64,000 nucleotides of DNA from Bacteroidota bacterium (GTDB lineage: Bacteria > Bacteroidota > Bacteroidia > Bacteroidales > F082). Both the position numbers and the translations under genes were made by a program. The stretch covers positions 80,450 to 144,449 of the forward strand of contig JACNJS010000019.1 of the NCBI GenBank assembly GCA_014382445.1, read 5' to 3'. Under the pieces are notes generated by a model. It saw only the letters and a list, made by a program, of their open reading frames with translations. It was not told where the DNA came from and made no database searches. Shown here in pieces: positions 50,796 through 59,175 of this stretch (position 1 is its first letter; each line of letters begins with the position of its first letter).

Positions 50796-51881
50796 TTAAC
50801 CTCCTACAATTTTTGTTTTAAGAGCTTCTAACACCTCTTCCGGTGAATGGATAACGCCGCCATAACGACCAAAATGTTCAACTTTGGTTCTTTCTCTAAC
50901 GGTTAATCTAACATCCTCAACCATTTGTCCGGCACTCATTTCAACTGAAAGGAAACCCTTTACTCCTTTCTTCACCAAATCGTCGATCGGGTTTTTAGGG
51001 AAAGGCCACAGTGTAATAGGCCTAAGCAAACCTACTTTAATTCCCTCTGCTCGCGCAAGCTTAATTGTTTTCTGCGAAATTCGCGAACTCGAACCATAAG
51101 CAACAATAATATATTCAGCATCATCACAATCGATAAGCTCATAATTAACTTCATCAGCTTCAATATTTCGATATTTCTCCTGAAGTTTAAAATTATTCTT
51201 TTCGAGTTTATGAGGATCCAGATAGAGAGATGTGAGTATACGGCGTTCTTCACCCGCAGGTTTACCATTGGTGGCCCATGGGTAGCGCTCATTTATTTCT
51301 TCGTCAGTTAATCTTGGCATCTGTTCAAAAAGTTCGACTTTTTCCATCATCTGGCCAATAAGCCCATCAGAAATAATTAATACAGGTGTGCGATATTTAA
51401 AAGCCAGATCAAATGCTACAGGAACAAAATCCGACATTTCCTGAACTGATGCCGGTGCTAAAACAGGCAGGTGATAATCACCATGGCCTCCTCCTTTTAC
51501 AGCTTGAAAATAATCAGATTGTGCAGGTTGTATATCTCCTAAGCCGGGGCCTCCCCTAACAATATTTGCAACCACACACGGTATTTCAGCTCCGGCCATA
51601 TATGAGAGTCCTTCCTGCATTAAACTAATACCGGGACTCGATGATGATGTCATAACTTTTTTACCTGTTCCGCCACCACCATATAACATGTTAATTGAAG
51701 CAACTTCACTTTCTGCCTGTAGCACTATCATGCCTGTTCTTTCAAAAGGCTTTTCAGCCATTAGATATTCTATAACCTCCGACTGAGGTGTTATTGGATA
51801 TCCGAAATAGCCATCAACTCCAGTGCGAATTGCCGCTTCTGCCAATGCTTCGTTACCCTTCATTAGTCTTAGTTCAGCCAT
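50796..51881 (-). CDS. korA: 2-oxoacid:ferredoxin oxidoreductase, alpha subunit
   Basis: A 361-residue subunit. RLMKGNEALAEAAIRTGVDG, GYPITPQSEVIEYL, LQAESEVASINMLYGGGGTG and MTSSSSPGISLMQEGLSYMA are the alpha-subunit motifs of KorA/VorB. Which 2-oxoacid is used (2-oxoglutarate or 3-methyl-2-oxobutanoate) cannot be told from these motifs. It is 3 bases upstream of korB and 22 bases downstream of the ferredoxin-like subunit. Confidence 0.94.
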   Translation of the reverse strand: MAELRLMKGNEALAEAAIRTGVDGYFGYPITPQSEVIEYLMAEKPFERTGMIVLQAESEVASINMLYGGGGTGKKVMTSSSSPGISLMQEGLSYMAGAEIPCVVANIVRGGPGLGDIQPAQSDYFQAVKGGGHGDYHLPVLAPASVQEMSDFVPVAFDLAFKYRTPVLIISDGLIGQMMEKVELFEQMPRLTDEEINERYPWATNGKPAGEERRILTSLYLDPHKLEKNNFKLQEKYRNIEADEVNYELIDCDDAEYIIVAYGSSSRISQKTIKLARAEGIKVGLLRPITLWPFPKNPIDDLVKKGVKGFLSVEMSAGQMVEDVRLTVRERTKVEHFGRYGGVIHSPEEVLEALKTKIVGG

Positions 51882-51903
51882 TTTTAAATTTTTTGAATGC
51901 TTA

Positions 51904-52131
51904 CTATTTAACTTTTACCCTATAAACTGTAATTACTCCATCCGGACAAACCACTGCACAGTTTGAACAGCCTGTACAAGCTTCAGGGTTTTCCATATAT
52001 GCATAATGGTATCCTTTACCATTCACTTCCTTTGCTAACATGAGTATATCAGGAGGGCATGCAGGAACACAAACTCCGCATCCCTTGCAGCCTTCAATAT
52101 CAACTACAATTGCGCCTCTGACTTTTGCCAT
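51904..52131 (-). CDS. korD: 2-oxoacid:ferredoxin oxidoreductase, delta (2x[4Fe-4S]) subunit
   Basis: A 75-residue ferredoxin-type subunit with two [4Fe-4S] sites: CKGCGVCVPACPP (about 14-26) and CTGCSNCAVVCPD (about 52-64). It passes electrons from the TPP site to soluble ferredoxin. It is the first gene of the four-gene operon. Confidence 0.94.
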   Translation of the reverse strand: MAKVRGAIVVDIEGCKGCGVCVPACPPDILMLAKEVNGKGYHYAYMENPEACTGCSNCAVVCPDGVITVYRVKVK

Positions 52132-52301
52132 ATTGTTTTTTATTTTTTAATAAAAATTGATGCACGAAAATACAATATTAACCTTATTAATAACTGCTTT
52201 TAAACCATAAATCAATGTGCAATGTCTAATTTATAACCAATATAAATATTTATTCAATTAAGATTTTTGATTAGTGATAAGTTTTTTCTCTTGTAAGTGT
52301 A

Positions 52302-52970
52302 CTACTTGATTAGTTTATTTACAACTTCCAGGAGTATGACATCGAGTTTTTTTCGACGGTACTGCATAACCCATCTGGGGTGAGGAAGTGGGATTATACT
52401 ATCAAATAATTTTAGTTCAAGGTTTAGCATTTTTAGGTACTCATAATTTTTACCCTGCCCTAAACAGTAACACTTTCGTGAATTAATACCCAAGCCAATT
52501 TGTTTTACAAGATTTGAAATGATGAAAGGTTTTGCTGCTTTTAATAGCTCTTTTGAATCATAATAATTGAAGTTTTTGCCATCTTTAACAAACCCCAAAG
52601 GGCTTACAGCACCAATGAAAAAATGTCGATAGAACTGAGCAGGACCACCCATGGTGTTGATGATTTTATAAATAAATTCAGCAGATATTTCGCCACGTTT
52701 ATCAAAATTATTTTCGATACCGCATACATCTTCAAGTATTACCGGATCGGTAAACGGTATACCAGTTATTCCAGCTCCAAATCTTCCTGGATTAATCCCC
52801 AGAATAAGAATTCTACCTTTACTATCGTTGTAATATTTTGTGTAAAACTTACTGCAAACATCCATAACATCCTCTTTGTGATATGGGTTAAGCGCATTAA
52901 TTCCATGTGGAAGGTCGAAATCTATTTGTAGTTCGCTATAAAATTTTAATACCCTATGTGAAAAATTCAT
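52302..52970 (-). CDS. Uracil-DNA glycosylase superfamily protein (SMUG2/DUF4918-like)
   Basis: A 222-residue protein of the UDG superfamily. RILILGINPGRFGAGITGIP is the conserved substrate-loop region (GINPG-type motif 1), and IPLPHPRWVMQYRRKK is the motif-2 intercalation loop (HP-S/R type). The family (SMUG2, DUF4918) is expected to excise uracil or damaged pyrimidines. A TAATTTTG box lies 28 bases upstream. Confidence 0.85.
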   Translation of the reverse strand: MNFSHRVLKFYSELQIDFDLPHGINALNPYHKEDVMDVCSKFYTKYYNDSKGRILILGINPGRFGAGITGIPFTDPVILEDVCGIENNFDKRGEISAEFIYKIINTMGGPAQFYRHFFIGAVSPLGFVKDGKNFNYYDSKELLKAAKPFIISNLVKQIGLGINSRKCYCLGQGKNYEYLKMLNLELKLFDSIIPLPHPRWVMQYRRKKLDVILLEVVNKLIK

Positions 52971-52983
52971 GAGTAGTTTTGAT

Positions 52984-52991
52984 TATTTTTG
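52984..52991 (+). promoter_or_regulatory. Candidate -7 box of a tiny open frame
   Basis: TATTTTTG matches TAnnTTTG, 27 bases before the ATG at 53018. It lies close to the oppositely oriented box of the SMUG2-like gene. Confidence 0.3.
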
Positions 52992-52997
52992 GTGGTA

Positions 52998-53005
52998 CAA
53001 AATTA
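52998..53005 (-). promoter_or_regulatory. Candidate -7 box of the SMUG2-like gene
   Basis: CAAAATTA on the plus strand is TAATTTTG on the minus strand, 28 bases before the ATG at 52970. Confidence 0.4.
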
Positions 53006-53017
53006 CTATTTATTGTT

Positions 53018-53131
53018 ATGAGCTTAAATCTTGAAAATAAGTTTGATAGTGAATTAATTAATCGCAATAAAGAAAGAAAGATCATTAACGAACCCGGTGA
53101 TTCTGACTGGGGACAGTTAATTATTCAGTGA
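53018..53131 (+). CDS. Tiny open frame or remnant, unknown
   Basis: An ATG-started frame of 37 residues (begins MSLNLENKFDSELINRNKER, ends DSDWGQLIIQ) ends in TGA. It has a -7-like box at the expected distance, but no family recognised and no partner. It may be a small protein or the 5' scrap of a lost gene. It sits in a 206-base gap between the SMUG2-like gene and the convergent dipeptidase gene. Confidence 0.25.
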   Translation: MSLNLENKFDSELINRNKERKIINEPGDSDWGQLIIQ

Positions 53132-53176
53132 ATAAGCAAAGATTTAAAGATTAACAAACAAGACATACAAATCAGT

Positions 53177-53686
53177 TTAAAAATCGATGCAGGAATAAAA
53201 AGCTTCGGGTTGTTCATTTAGGACCGCCCACGCTTGATCACCAAAAGAAAAGTGCCACCATTCAGTAGGAAAGTTCTCAAAATCTCCATTTTTCATACAC
53301 CAATAAAGTAACCTCCTGTTTTTCTGTGCTTCTTCTTCTGAGAGCGTTAATATACTATGTTGTTGGACTTTTTCATAGTAGTCAGTATATACAATTTTGC
53401 CCACATCGTCAAATATGTTACCCATAAACAACAACTCTTTTGTTTCTATAGATTTCAAAGTCAGATCAAGTGCAGCACCTGTAGAATGTGGCGGATTAAG
53501 CTTTTTGTGATAATAATTGTCGCCAGATATTCCTATATTTCTTATATCAACAAATCCTTCATTAAGTTTTTTATGTTTAAAGTTTATTTTTGTTGAGTAA
53601 GTTTTATTCATTTTCTGTCTGTGAGGATCTAAATTTGGAATTACTTTTTCCTTTAATTTTGTATTATATGATGTTGTAAATGTCAT
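53177..53686 (-). CDS. D-Ala-D-Ala dipeptidase-like protein (VanX family), short at the N-terminus
   Basis: A 169-residue protein with the zinc ligands of M15D peptidases: PPHSTGAALDLTL (His and Asp) and EWWHFSFGDQ (catalytic Glu and His). FMGNIFDDVG and NRRLLYWCMKNGDFENFPTE are also family-like. Full-length VanX relatives have about 200 residues; the N-terminal part with the conserved D-x-x-R-P arginine is missing here. The upstream alr gene ends one base before, leaving no room for the missing part. It would cleave D-Ala-D-Ala if active; the shortening makes activity uncertain. Confidence 0.75.
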   Translation of the reverse strand: MTFTTSYNTKLKEKVIPNLDPHRQKMNKTYSTKINFKHKKLNEGFVDIRNIGISGDNYYHKKLNPPHSTGAALDLTLKSIETKELLFMGNIFDDVGKIVYTDYYEKVQQHSILTLSEEEAQKNRRLLYWCMKNGDFENFPTEWWHFSFGDQAWAVLNEQPEAFYSCIDF

Positions 53687-53687
53687 A

Positions 53688-54836
53688 TCAAATTAATTTA
53701 CGCTCAATGTTTTCAGGCAAACGTGCTAATATTTCATAATTAAGTGATTGATTCATTTCTGCAAATGATGAAAACGAAATCTCATTGTCACCTTGCTCTC
53801 CAACAAGGGTAACTTTATCGCCAATTTTTACATCAGGAATGTCAGTTATATCGCAAATAATCATATTCATGTTAACACTGCCAATAACAGGCGATCGATG
53901 ACCATCAACCAGCACATGTCCATTATTACTTAAGGAGCGACTATAACCATCTGCATAACCAACCGGGATAACCATAATTTTCATTTGGCGTGATGCCTGG
54001 TAACTCATTCCATAACCAATAAATTCACCTTCCGGTACTGTTTTAGTTATTATTACATGTGAATTCCAAAATAATGCCCTTTGCAGAGGATCCGTTTTTT
54101 CCTTTCTTTTTTGCAGGGAAAAAATAAATGTTTCCCGTGAAGGCCAATAACCATAAATAAGTATCCCGGTACGTACTAAATCCAAACTTGTTTCAGGATA
54201 GTTAATCGCAGCAGCTGTACTGGCTATATGTTTTAATTCAGGATAAATATCATTTTGATTCAATAATTTCACTCTTCTTTTAAAAACTGAGAACTGCTTT
54301 TTAATTCGTGTGTAATTTGCAATACTTTCGGCACCCGCAAAATGGGAACAAACACCTCTTATTGTAAGGAATTCTTTGTTCATGTTTAATATTCTTATTG
54401 ATTTTTTTAATTCTTTCAACGATAAACCAGTTCTGTTCATCCCTGTTTCAACGTCAATATGAATTATGGCTTTCTTACTTAGTGACTTTGCTGTTTTTAT
54501 GGCTTTATTCAATTCATCAATTTCAGAAACATAAAACTCAATCTCATTTTTTATCACCCATTCATAATCGTTGCTATTTATAAAGCCCATTATCATAAGG
54601 GTGGATTTTTTATTTTTCGCTTTTTGAGCAACAATGGCCTCCGCTGATGAATATACTGAAAAATGACTAATCCCAATATCTTCTAGTACTGGCACTATTA
54701 CTCTTACACCATGACCATACGCATTTCCTTTGATTACAGCAGATATTATTGTAGAATCAGCAAGATGCGACCTCATTACACTAACATTATTTCTCAGTGC
54801 ATTTTTTATTATCCCGATACTAGATGTGCTTGTCAT
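53688..54836 (-). CDS. alr: Alanine racemase
   Basis: A 382-residue PLP enzyme. The cofactor lysine lies in AVIKGNAYGHG (about residue 36), the catalytic tyrosine in GEFIGYGMSYQASRQM (about 272), and IDVETGMNRTGL and GSVNMNMIICDITD are conserved. It interconverts L- and D-alanine for peptidoglycan or catabolism. It ends one base before the dipeptidase-like gene, so the two are likely co-translated. A 130-base gap separates it from the next racemase gene upstream. Confidence 0.94.
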   Translation of the reverse strand: MTSTSSIGIIKNALRNNVSVMRSHLADSTIISAVIKGNAYGHGVRVIVPVLEDIGISHFSVYSSAEAIVAQKAKNKKSTLMIMGFINSNDYEWVIKNEIEFYVSEIDELNKAIKTAKSLSKKAIIHIDVETGMNRTGLSLKELKKSIRILNMNKEFLTIRGVCSHFAGAESIANYTRIKKQFSVFKRRVKLLNQNDIYPELKHIASTAAAINYPETSLDLVRTGILIYGYWPSRETFIFSLQKRKEKTDPLQRALFWNSHVIITKTVPEGEFIGYGMSYQASRQMKIMVIPVGYADGYSRSLSNNGHVLVDGHRSPVIGSVNMNMIICDITDIPDVKIGDKVTLVGEQGDNEISFSSFAEMNQSLNYEILARLPENIERKLI

Positions 54837-54840
54837 AATT

Positions 54841-54942
54841 CTATATTTTTAAACTCAAAATTGGATTTGGGCATACCTCAGCAAACCAGACTTTTTTCTT
54901 TTTACTTACAACTCCAGGAAAATCACCCTGATTCCCAAGCAT
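54841..54942 (-). CDS. Candidate 33-residue small protein between two racemase genes
   Basis: The gap between the racemase genes contains an ATG-started frame (MLGNQGDFPGVVSKKKKVWF then AEVCPNPILSLKI) that fills it almost exactly. It is in phase with the upstream racemase gene, whose TAA is followed by 41 sense codons. No family recognised. It may be a small protein, a leader peptide for alr or chance; the balanced composition is the only support. Confidence 0.25.
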   Translation of the reverse strand: MLGNQGDFPGVVSKKKKVWFAEVCPNPILSLKI

Positions 54943-54966
54943 ATTTGCAATAATTTGGTTAGTAAT

Positions 54967-56073
54967 TTATTTTTCTGATATGAATTTCTTTTCAATAAAT
55001 TTTGAATTAAGTAACCTTGCAACCGACATATAATTAGGATTGAGGCAAATATTATCACCTATATGATACTTTTGTTTACCGTCTTTGCCAATATTATTAC
55101 CAATATCAACAACAGTCATATCGGATGTAATCCCAACCAGTTTTATGCCTTTGTCATCAGGTGTTAATCCTACCTGATCAACATCTAATAATCCAAAATC
55201 AAGTATTGCTTTAAAAGTTGTTCTTCCTAAGTCTTTTTCTTCAAATTCTGCTGCATGACCTATGCTGGCATCGTTAATAATTCCATCAGGAACAATCCCT
55301 TTCTCTTCAAGTTCAATTATTTGAGTATAGAAATTAAATGTATCAGTACACAGATCCAAAAATTGTTTATTATCTAAGGGACTTGTTCCAAAAAAAGCAG
55401 ATTCACCAATTCGAAAATGATTAATATCTTTTGGAATTTTTTTGTTCTCTATTAATGGTAATGAAATGGAACTGCCACCTGATATTAAATCTAGTTTTGT
55501 GCCATGTTTCAATTCAATAAGTTCCTTATATAAACTTAGTTGCAGCAATTTATCATAAGTTGGTTCGATACCATACATACAACCAAGATTGCTACCAAGC
55601 CCCACAACTTCAATATTTGGAAGGTTAAATATTTGATTATAAAAAAAGCTTAAATCTTCCCTATTTACACCTTCGCGTAACTCTCCAAGCTCCACCATAA
55701 TAATAACTTTATGGATTTTATTTTGCTTTTTTGCAGCTTTGTTAAGAGCAATAATTGTTTTATAAGATGAATTTAATGAAATATCGGCATATTTCACCAC
55801 ATCATCAATATATGCTTTTGCAGGTGGTTTAATATATATTGTTATCAATTCATTATTAAGTTCCTTTAGATTCTTAAGGCTTGACAGGCGTGAGTCGCCA
55901 ACCGAATGAATATCTTTAACTATATCAGGAGTAAGAATTTGCTTCATGAAATCCTTATCTCCCGAAAACACTTTTGTTATCAAACTCCATTTTATATTGT
56001 TATCTTTTAGATAACTATTGAGTTTTAATATATTATTACGTATTTCTGTAATATTAATTTGTAGTTGTGCCAT
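54967..56073 (-). CDS. Ornithine/alanine racemase-like PLP enzyme (Orr/YhfX type)
   Basis: A 368-residue fold-type III PLP protein. The Lys in SLITKVFSGDKDF corresponds to the Schiff-base lysine; ISLNSSYKTIIALNKAAKKQ, MVELGELREGVNRED, LGSNLGCMYGIEPTYDKL and LDLISGGSSISLPLIEN match alanine/ornithine racemase-type proteins. In clostridia Orr supplies D-ornithine to ornithine fermentation, but the partner genes oraS/oraE and ortAB are absent here. Substrate therefore unknown, likely a basic or small amino acid. A GNAT gene lies 21 bases upstream. Confidence 0.82.
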   Translation of the reverse strand: MAQLQINITEIRNNILKLNSYLKDNNIKWSLITKVFSGDKDFMKQILTPDIVKDIHSVGDSRLSSLKNLKELNNELITIYIKPPAKAYIDDVVKYADISLNSSYKTIIALNKAAKKQNKIHKVIIMVELGELREGVNREDLSFFYNQIFNLPNIEVVGLGSNLGCMYGIEPTYDKLLQLSLYKELIELKHGTKLDLISGGSSISLPLIENKKIPKDINHFRIGESAFFGTSPLDNKQFLDLCTDTFNFYTQIIELEEKGIVPDGIINDASIGHAAEFEEKDLGRTTFKAILDFGLLDVDQVGLTPDDKGIKLVGITSDMTVVDIGNNIGKDGKQKYHIGDNICLNPNYMSVARLLNSKFIEKKFISEK

Positions 56074-56094
56074 GATTTCATTTTATTATCACAC

Positions 56095-56538
56095 TCATTT
56101 TTTTTCATATCTCATTTCGGCATACTTACTAGTAAACCCTATGCGTTCATATAATCGTTTAGCAGGATTATCATATTCAACATGTAGTTTTACATTACCA
56201 TCGCAATGTATAAAACTTTCTTCAACAATCTTACGCCCAAAGCCTTTTCCTCTGTAAGAAGCGTCAACTGCTACATAAACTAATACCCAATCCGGTATAT
56301 AATTACCCATTCCCGTCTTATTCATAATTAGTGCGCCTACTAGTTTATCCTTGTAAGTAGCAGCAAGAGCGAAACCCCCTTCTGATTTTTCTTCACTAAA
56401 TGCATAATCCAGACATTTATTAATATCTTCTTTATGGTCGCCAAATTGGTCAAGATGAGTAAATAGGAAATCAATAAACTCCCCTCTGGTAACATCTTTA
56501 AATTCTTTCTCGTTGTTTATTCTCTTTATTCTAAACAT
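56095..56538 (-). CDS. GNAT family N-acetyltransferase
   Basis: A 147-residue acetyltransferase. The acetyl-CoA loop appears as SYRGKGFGRKIVEES (R/Q-x-x-G-x-G/A), preceded by WVLVYVAVDA and followed by KLHVEYDNPAKRLYERIGFT. It is a paralogue of the GNAT at 59176-59634 in the same cassette. The likely acceptor is an amine or amino acid; none can be fixed. It lies 18 bases from the M20 gene upstream. Confidence 0.9.
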   Translation of the reverse strand: MFRIKRINNEKEFKDVTRGEFIDFLFTHLDQFGDHKEDINKCLDYAFSEEKSEGGFALAATYKDKLVGALIMNKTGMGNYIPDWVLVYVAVDASYRGKGFGRKIVEESFIHCDGNVKLHVEYDNPAKRLYERIGFTSKYAEMRYEKK

Positions 56539-56556
56539 ATAATAATTATTTATTCA

Positions 56557-57681
56557 TTAAAAATTCATTTTTTTATAAATCGTATAGTACATATTTATAC
56601 CTGTTTCGATAATCGCATCAGGGAAATCATAATTTGGGTTGTGTAAAGCAGGATGGTCTATACCGGAACCTAATCCAAAAAAACCTCCTTTATATTTTTG
56701 GGTATAATACCCAAAGTCTTCTGACCATCTGAAAGGTGAGGCAATGTTCTCAACATGCAAATCGTTTTCTTTTGCCGATTCTTTAATTAATTTTACACAT
56801 TCGCTATTGTTTACTGTAGCAGGAAATTCCTCTGAATAAGATATTTCATGCTTTAATTTTTCATCTTTACAAATTGTTTCAATTATTCTTTCGGTACTAC
56901 TTGTCAATAATATCATATCATTATTCTCGAAAGATCGTAGGGTTATTCTGATCTCGGCATATCCCGGTGAAGTACCAAATGCAATTTCGCCAAGCTGTAA
57001 ATGAATGATTGTAAGTAGGGTCATATCTCTAAATTGACTTCTGTTATTAATCAACTCAGATAGTTTTTTAATTATCTTCGAAATTGCCATTGCCGGGCTT
57101 ATTCCATTTTCGGGTTCGCCGGCATGAGAAGTTCTGCCAAATAGTTTAATAGTCATGCCTTTTGAAGCAGCAGTAAAACTTCCGGTTTTTAGCAAAATTT
57201 TATTTTTTTCAACTCCAGGGATATTATGTAAAGCAAATATACAATCCGGTTGAAGCTTCTGAAATTCGGTATTTTCGACCAAATCTTTTGCGCCTTGTTC
57301 AACTTCTTCAGCTGCTTGAAAAAGTAATATTACCTTACCTTTTTGAGGTCTGTTTTGAGAAATACGTGCTGCCAATCCGGCAATTATTGCCATATGACCA
57401 TCATGTCCACACAAATGAGCAACACCTTTATTTACAGAAATATATTCAGTATTATTATTTTCAATAATTGGTAATGCATCAAGTTCTGCCCTAAACATTA
57501 AAGTATTGCCAGCATTACCGCTATTAAAAATAAATACTAAACTGGTTTTTCCAAAAAACAAAGTCTTGTCAGGTGAGTACTTTTGAATAAAACTGGTTAT
57601 ACGTCTTGCTGTTTCAAATTCATTATTTGAAAGTTCAGGGTAACTATGTAGTTTGTGTCGTAAAGCAATAATATCTTTCAT
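56557..57681 (-). CDS. M20-family amidohydrolase (N-acyl-amino-acid deacylase-like)
   Basis: A 374-residue metal-dependent hydrolase. LRHKLHSYPELSNNEFETAR is the family start; metal-binding motifs HLCGHDGHMA and QAAEEVEQGAKD are intact, ALHNIPGVEKNKI and SHAGEPENGISPAMA are conserved, and GIDHPALHNPNYDFPD provides the late His. Such enzymes cleave N-acyl amino acids, peptides or auxin conjugates. It abuts the symporter gene without a gap, so imported substrate may be deacylated here. Confidence 0.9.
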   Translation of the reverse strand: MKDIIALRHKLHSYPELSNNEFETARRITSFIQKYSPDKTLFFGKTSLVFIFNSGNAGNTLMFRAELDALPIIENNNTEYISVNKGVAHLCGHDGHMAIIAGLAARISQNRPQKGKVILLFQAAEEVEQGAKDLVENTEFQKLQPDCIFALHNIPGVEKNKILLKTGSFTAASKGMTIKLFGRTSHAGEPENGISPAMAISKIIKKLSELINNRSQFRDMTLLTIIHLQLGEIAFGTSPGYAEIRITLRSFENNDMILLTSSTERIIETICKDEKLKHEISYSEEFPATVNNSECVKLIKESAKENDLHVENIASPFRWSEDFGYYTQKYKGGFFGLGSGIDHPALHNPNYDFPDAIIETGINMYYTIYKKMNF

Positions 57682-59109
57682 CTATTTTTTAAAAATTTTT
57701 GAAGCAAGATTATAAGCTAAAAATGAAGTCATGATACCAAAAATATTGGCATCCAAATCCATTGGTAGATTTATTTCAAGTGAAGTCAAAATTACGGTTG
57801 TCGATCCGCCAAAAATCATCGCAAAAATGGCAGCTGTTGAGTTTGGCTTTTTTCCATACAATGCTACAAGCACAGGAACAAACAAACCGGAAACCATAAA
57901 TGCATAAGAGTAAAGCATTAAATCAAGAACATTGGTCATATATGAGGCTAACAGCAATGCCAATACTCCAATTAGCAAGGTTATTATTTGTGATGTCCTT
58001 AGTTGCGATTTTGTGTTGCCATTAGATTTGAATATACTAGTAAGAATATCTGTTTGCACATTTCCGGATGCTGCCATTAAGCAACTGTCGGCGGTTGAAA
58101 GAATAGCCGAGAAATAAGCGGAAAGCATTAATCCCATTAATCCCGCAGGAAGGACTGTATTTAGCAGTACTGGCAAACCCATTTCTGCATCAATACCTGT
58201 GTTTAATGTGTATCCAAGTTCAGTGAACATTCCATTTTCAAATGCTACACGAGCAAACAAACCAAGTATTACTCCCATGAAAGCCATAACAGGCCATTCG
58301 AATAATCCGGCAATAAACCATGCTTTTTTTGCCTGCTTTTCGCTTTTTGACGCATATATTCGTTGGTAAAGAGTCATTCCCACAAACCATATTGGAATAA
58401 TTGTGACAGACCAGTTAACTAATTGTTGCCAAGTAACATTTGATAAAGAAAGGAACTCATCTGGAAGTGTTTCTCTTATTGTATCCATCCCACCAATGGC
58501 AAAATATGCCACCGGAATTCCAATAAATAATAAGCCCGACATTAGTATAATCCATTGGATTGTATCGGTATAAATAACAGCTTTTAATCCACCAATTCCA
58601 GTATAAATAACTGCTATTATACCCATTAATATTAAAGCAGTTAATAAATCTATTTCAACAAATGTTGCAGAAGCTAATTTTGCCCCTGCCAAGAATTGTG
58701 AGCTTGTGAAGCCAATATACCCTATAGCTGAAATAACACCGGCTACAAGGGCAACCTTGCTATTATAAAAATGCTCAAATATTTGTGGGAAAGTGAAGAA
58801 TTTGTGTTTGCCCGATAAACTATGAATACGCGGGATTAATAATACTGCACTCACCCATGCACCAACTAAACCGGTAAATAACATCCAGGAACCGGCTATT
58901 CCTATCGTAAAACCTAAACCACCCAGACCAATGGAGAAACCACCACCAACATCAGTTGCAACTACTGACAATCCAATGTGCCAACTACTCATTGATCGTC
59001 CCCCAACATAATAATCCTCAACGTTTTTATTTTTCCGAAAAAAATACACTCCAACGCCAAGCATTGCCGAGAAATATATAATAAATATGAATATGTCTAA
59101 TAATGTCAT
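57682..59109 (-). CDS. Sodium:solute symporter (SSS family)
   Basis: A 475-residue membrane transporter with about 13 helices. VEDYYVGGRSMSSWHIGLSV, VGGGFSIGLGGLGFTIGIAG, GYIGFTSSQFLAGAKLASAT and MLSAYFSAILSTADSCLMAA are landmarks of SSS/PutP-type carriers, with sodium-site Ser-Ala-Thr residues. Substrates of relatives include proline, pantothenate, sugars and amino acids. Its place in the cassette suggests an amino acid or N-acylated amino acid. Confidence 0.93.
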   Translation of the reverse strand: MTLLDIFIFIIYFSAMLGVGVYFFRKNKNVEDYYVGGRSMSSWHIGLSVVATDVGGGFSIGLGGLGFTIGIAGSWMLFTGLVGAWVSAVLLIPRIHSLSGKHKFFTFPQIFEHFYNSKVALVAGVISAIGYIGFTSSQFLAGAKLASATFVEIDLLTALILMGIIAVIYTGIGGLKAVIYTDTIQWIILMSGLLFIGIPVAYFAIGGMDTIRETLPDEFLSLSNVTWQQLVNWSVTIIPIWFVGMTLYQRIYASKSEKQAKKAWFIAGLFEWPVMAFMGVILGLFARVAFENGMFTELGYTLNTGIDAEMGLPVLLNTVLPAGLMGLMLSAYFSAILSTADSCLMAASGNVQTDILTSIFKSNGNTKSQLRTSQIITLLIGVLALLLASYMTNVLDLMLYSYAFMVSGLFVPVLVALYGKKPNSTAAIFAMIFGGSTTVILTSLEINLPMDLDANIFGIMTSFLAYNLASKIFKK

Positions 59110-59175
59110 TAGTTATTAATTGTAATAAAAGGCTGATACTTTAACACTATAGTATCACTATTTTTTAATTGCTTT

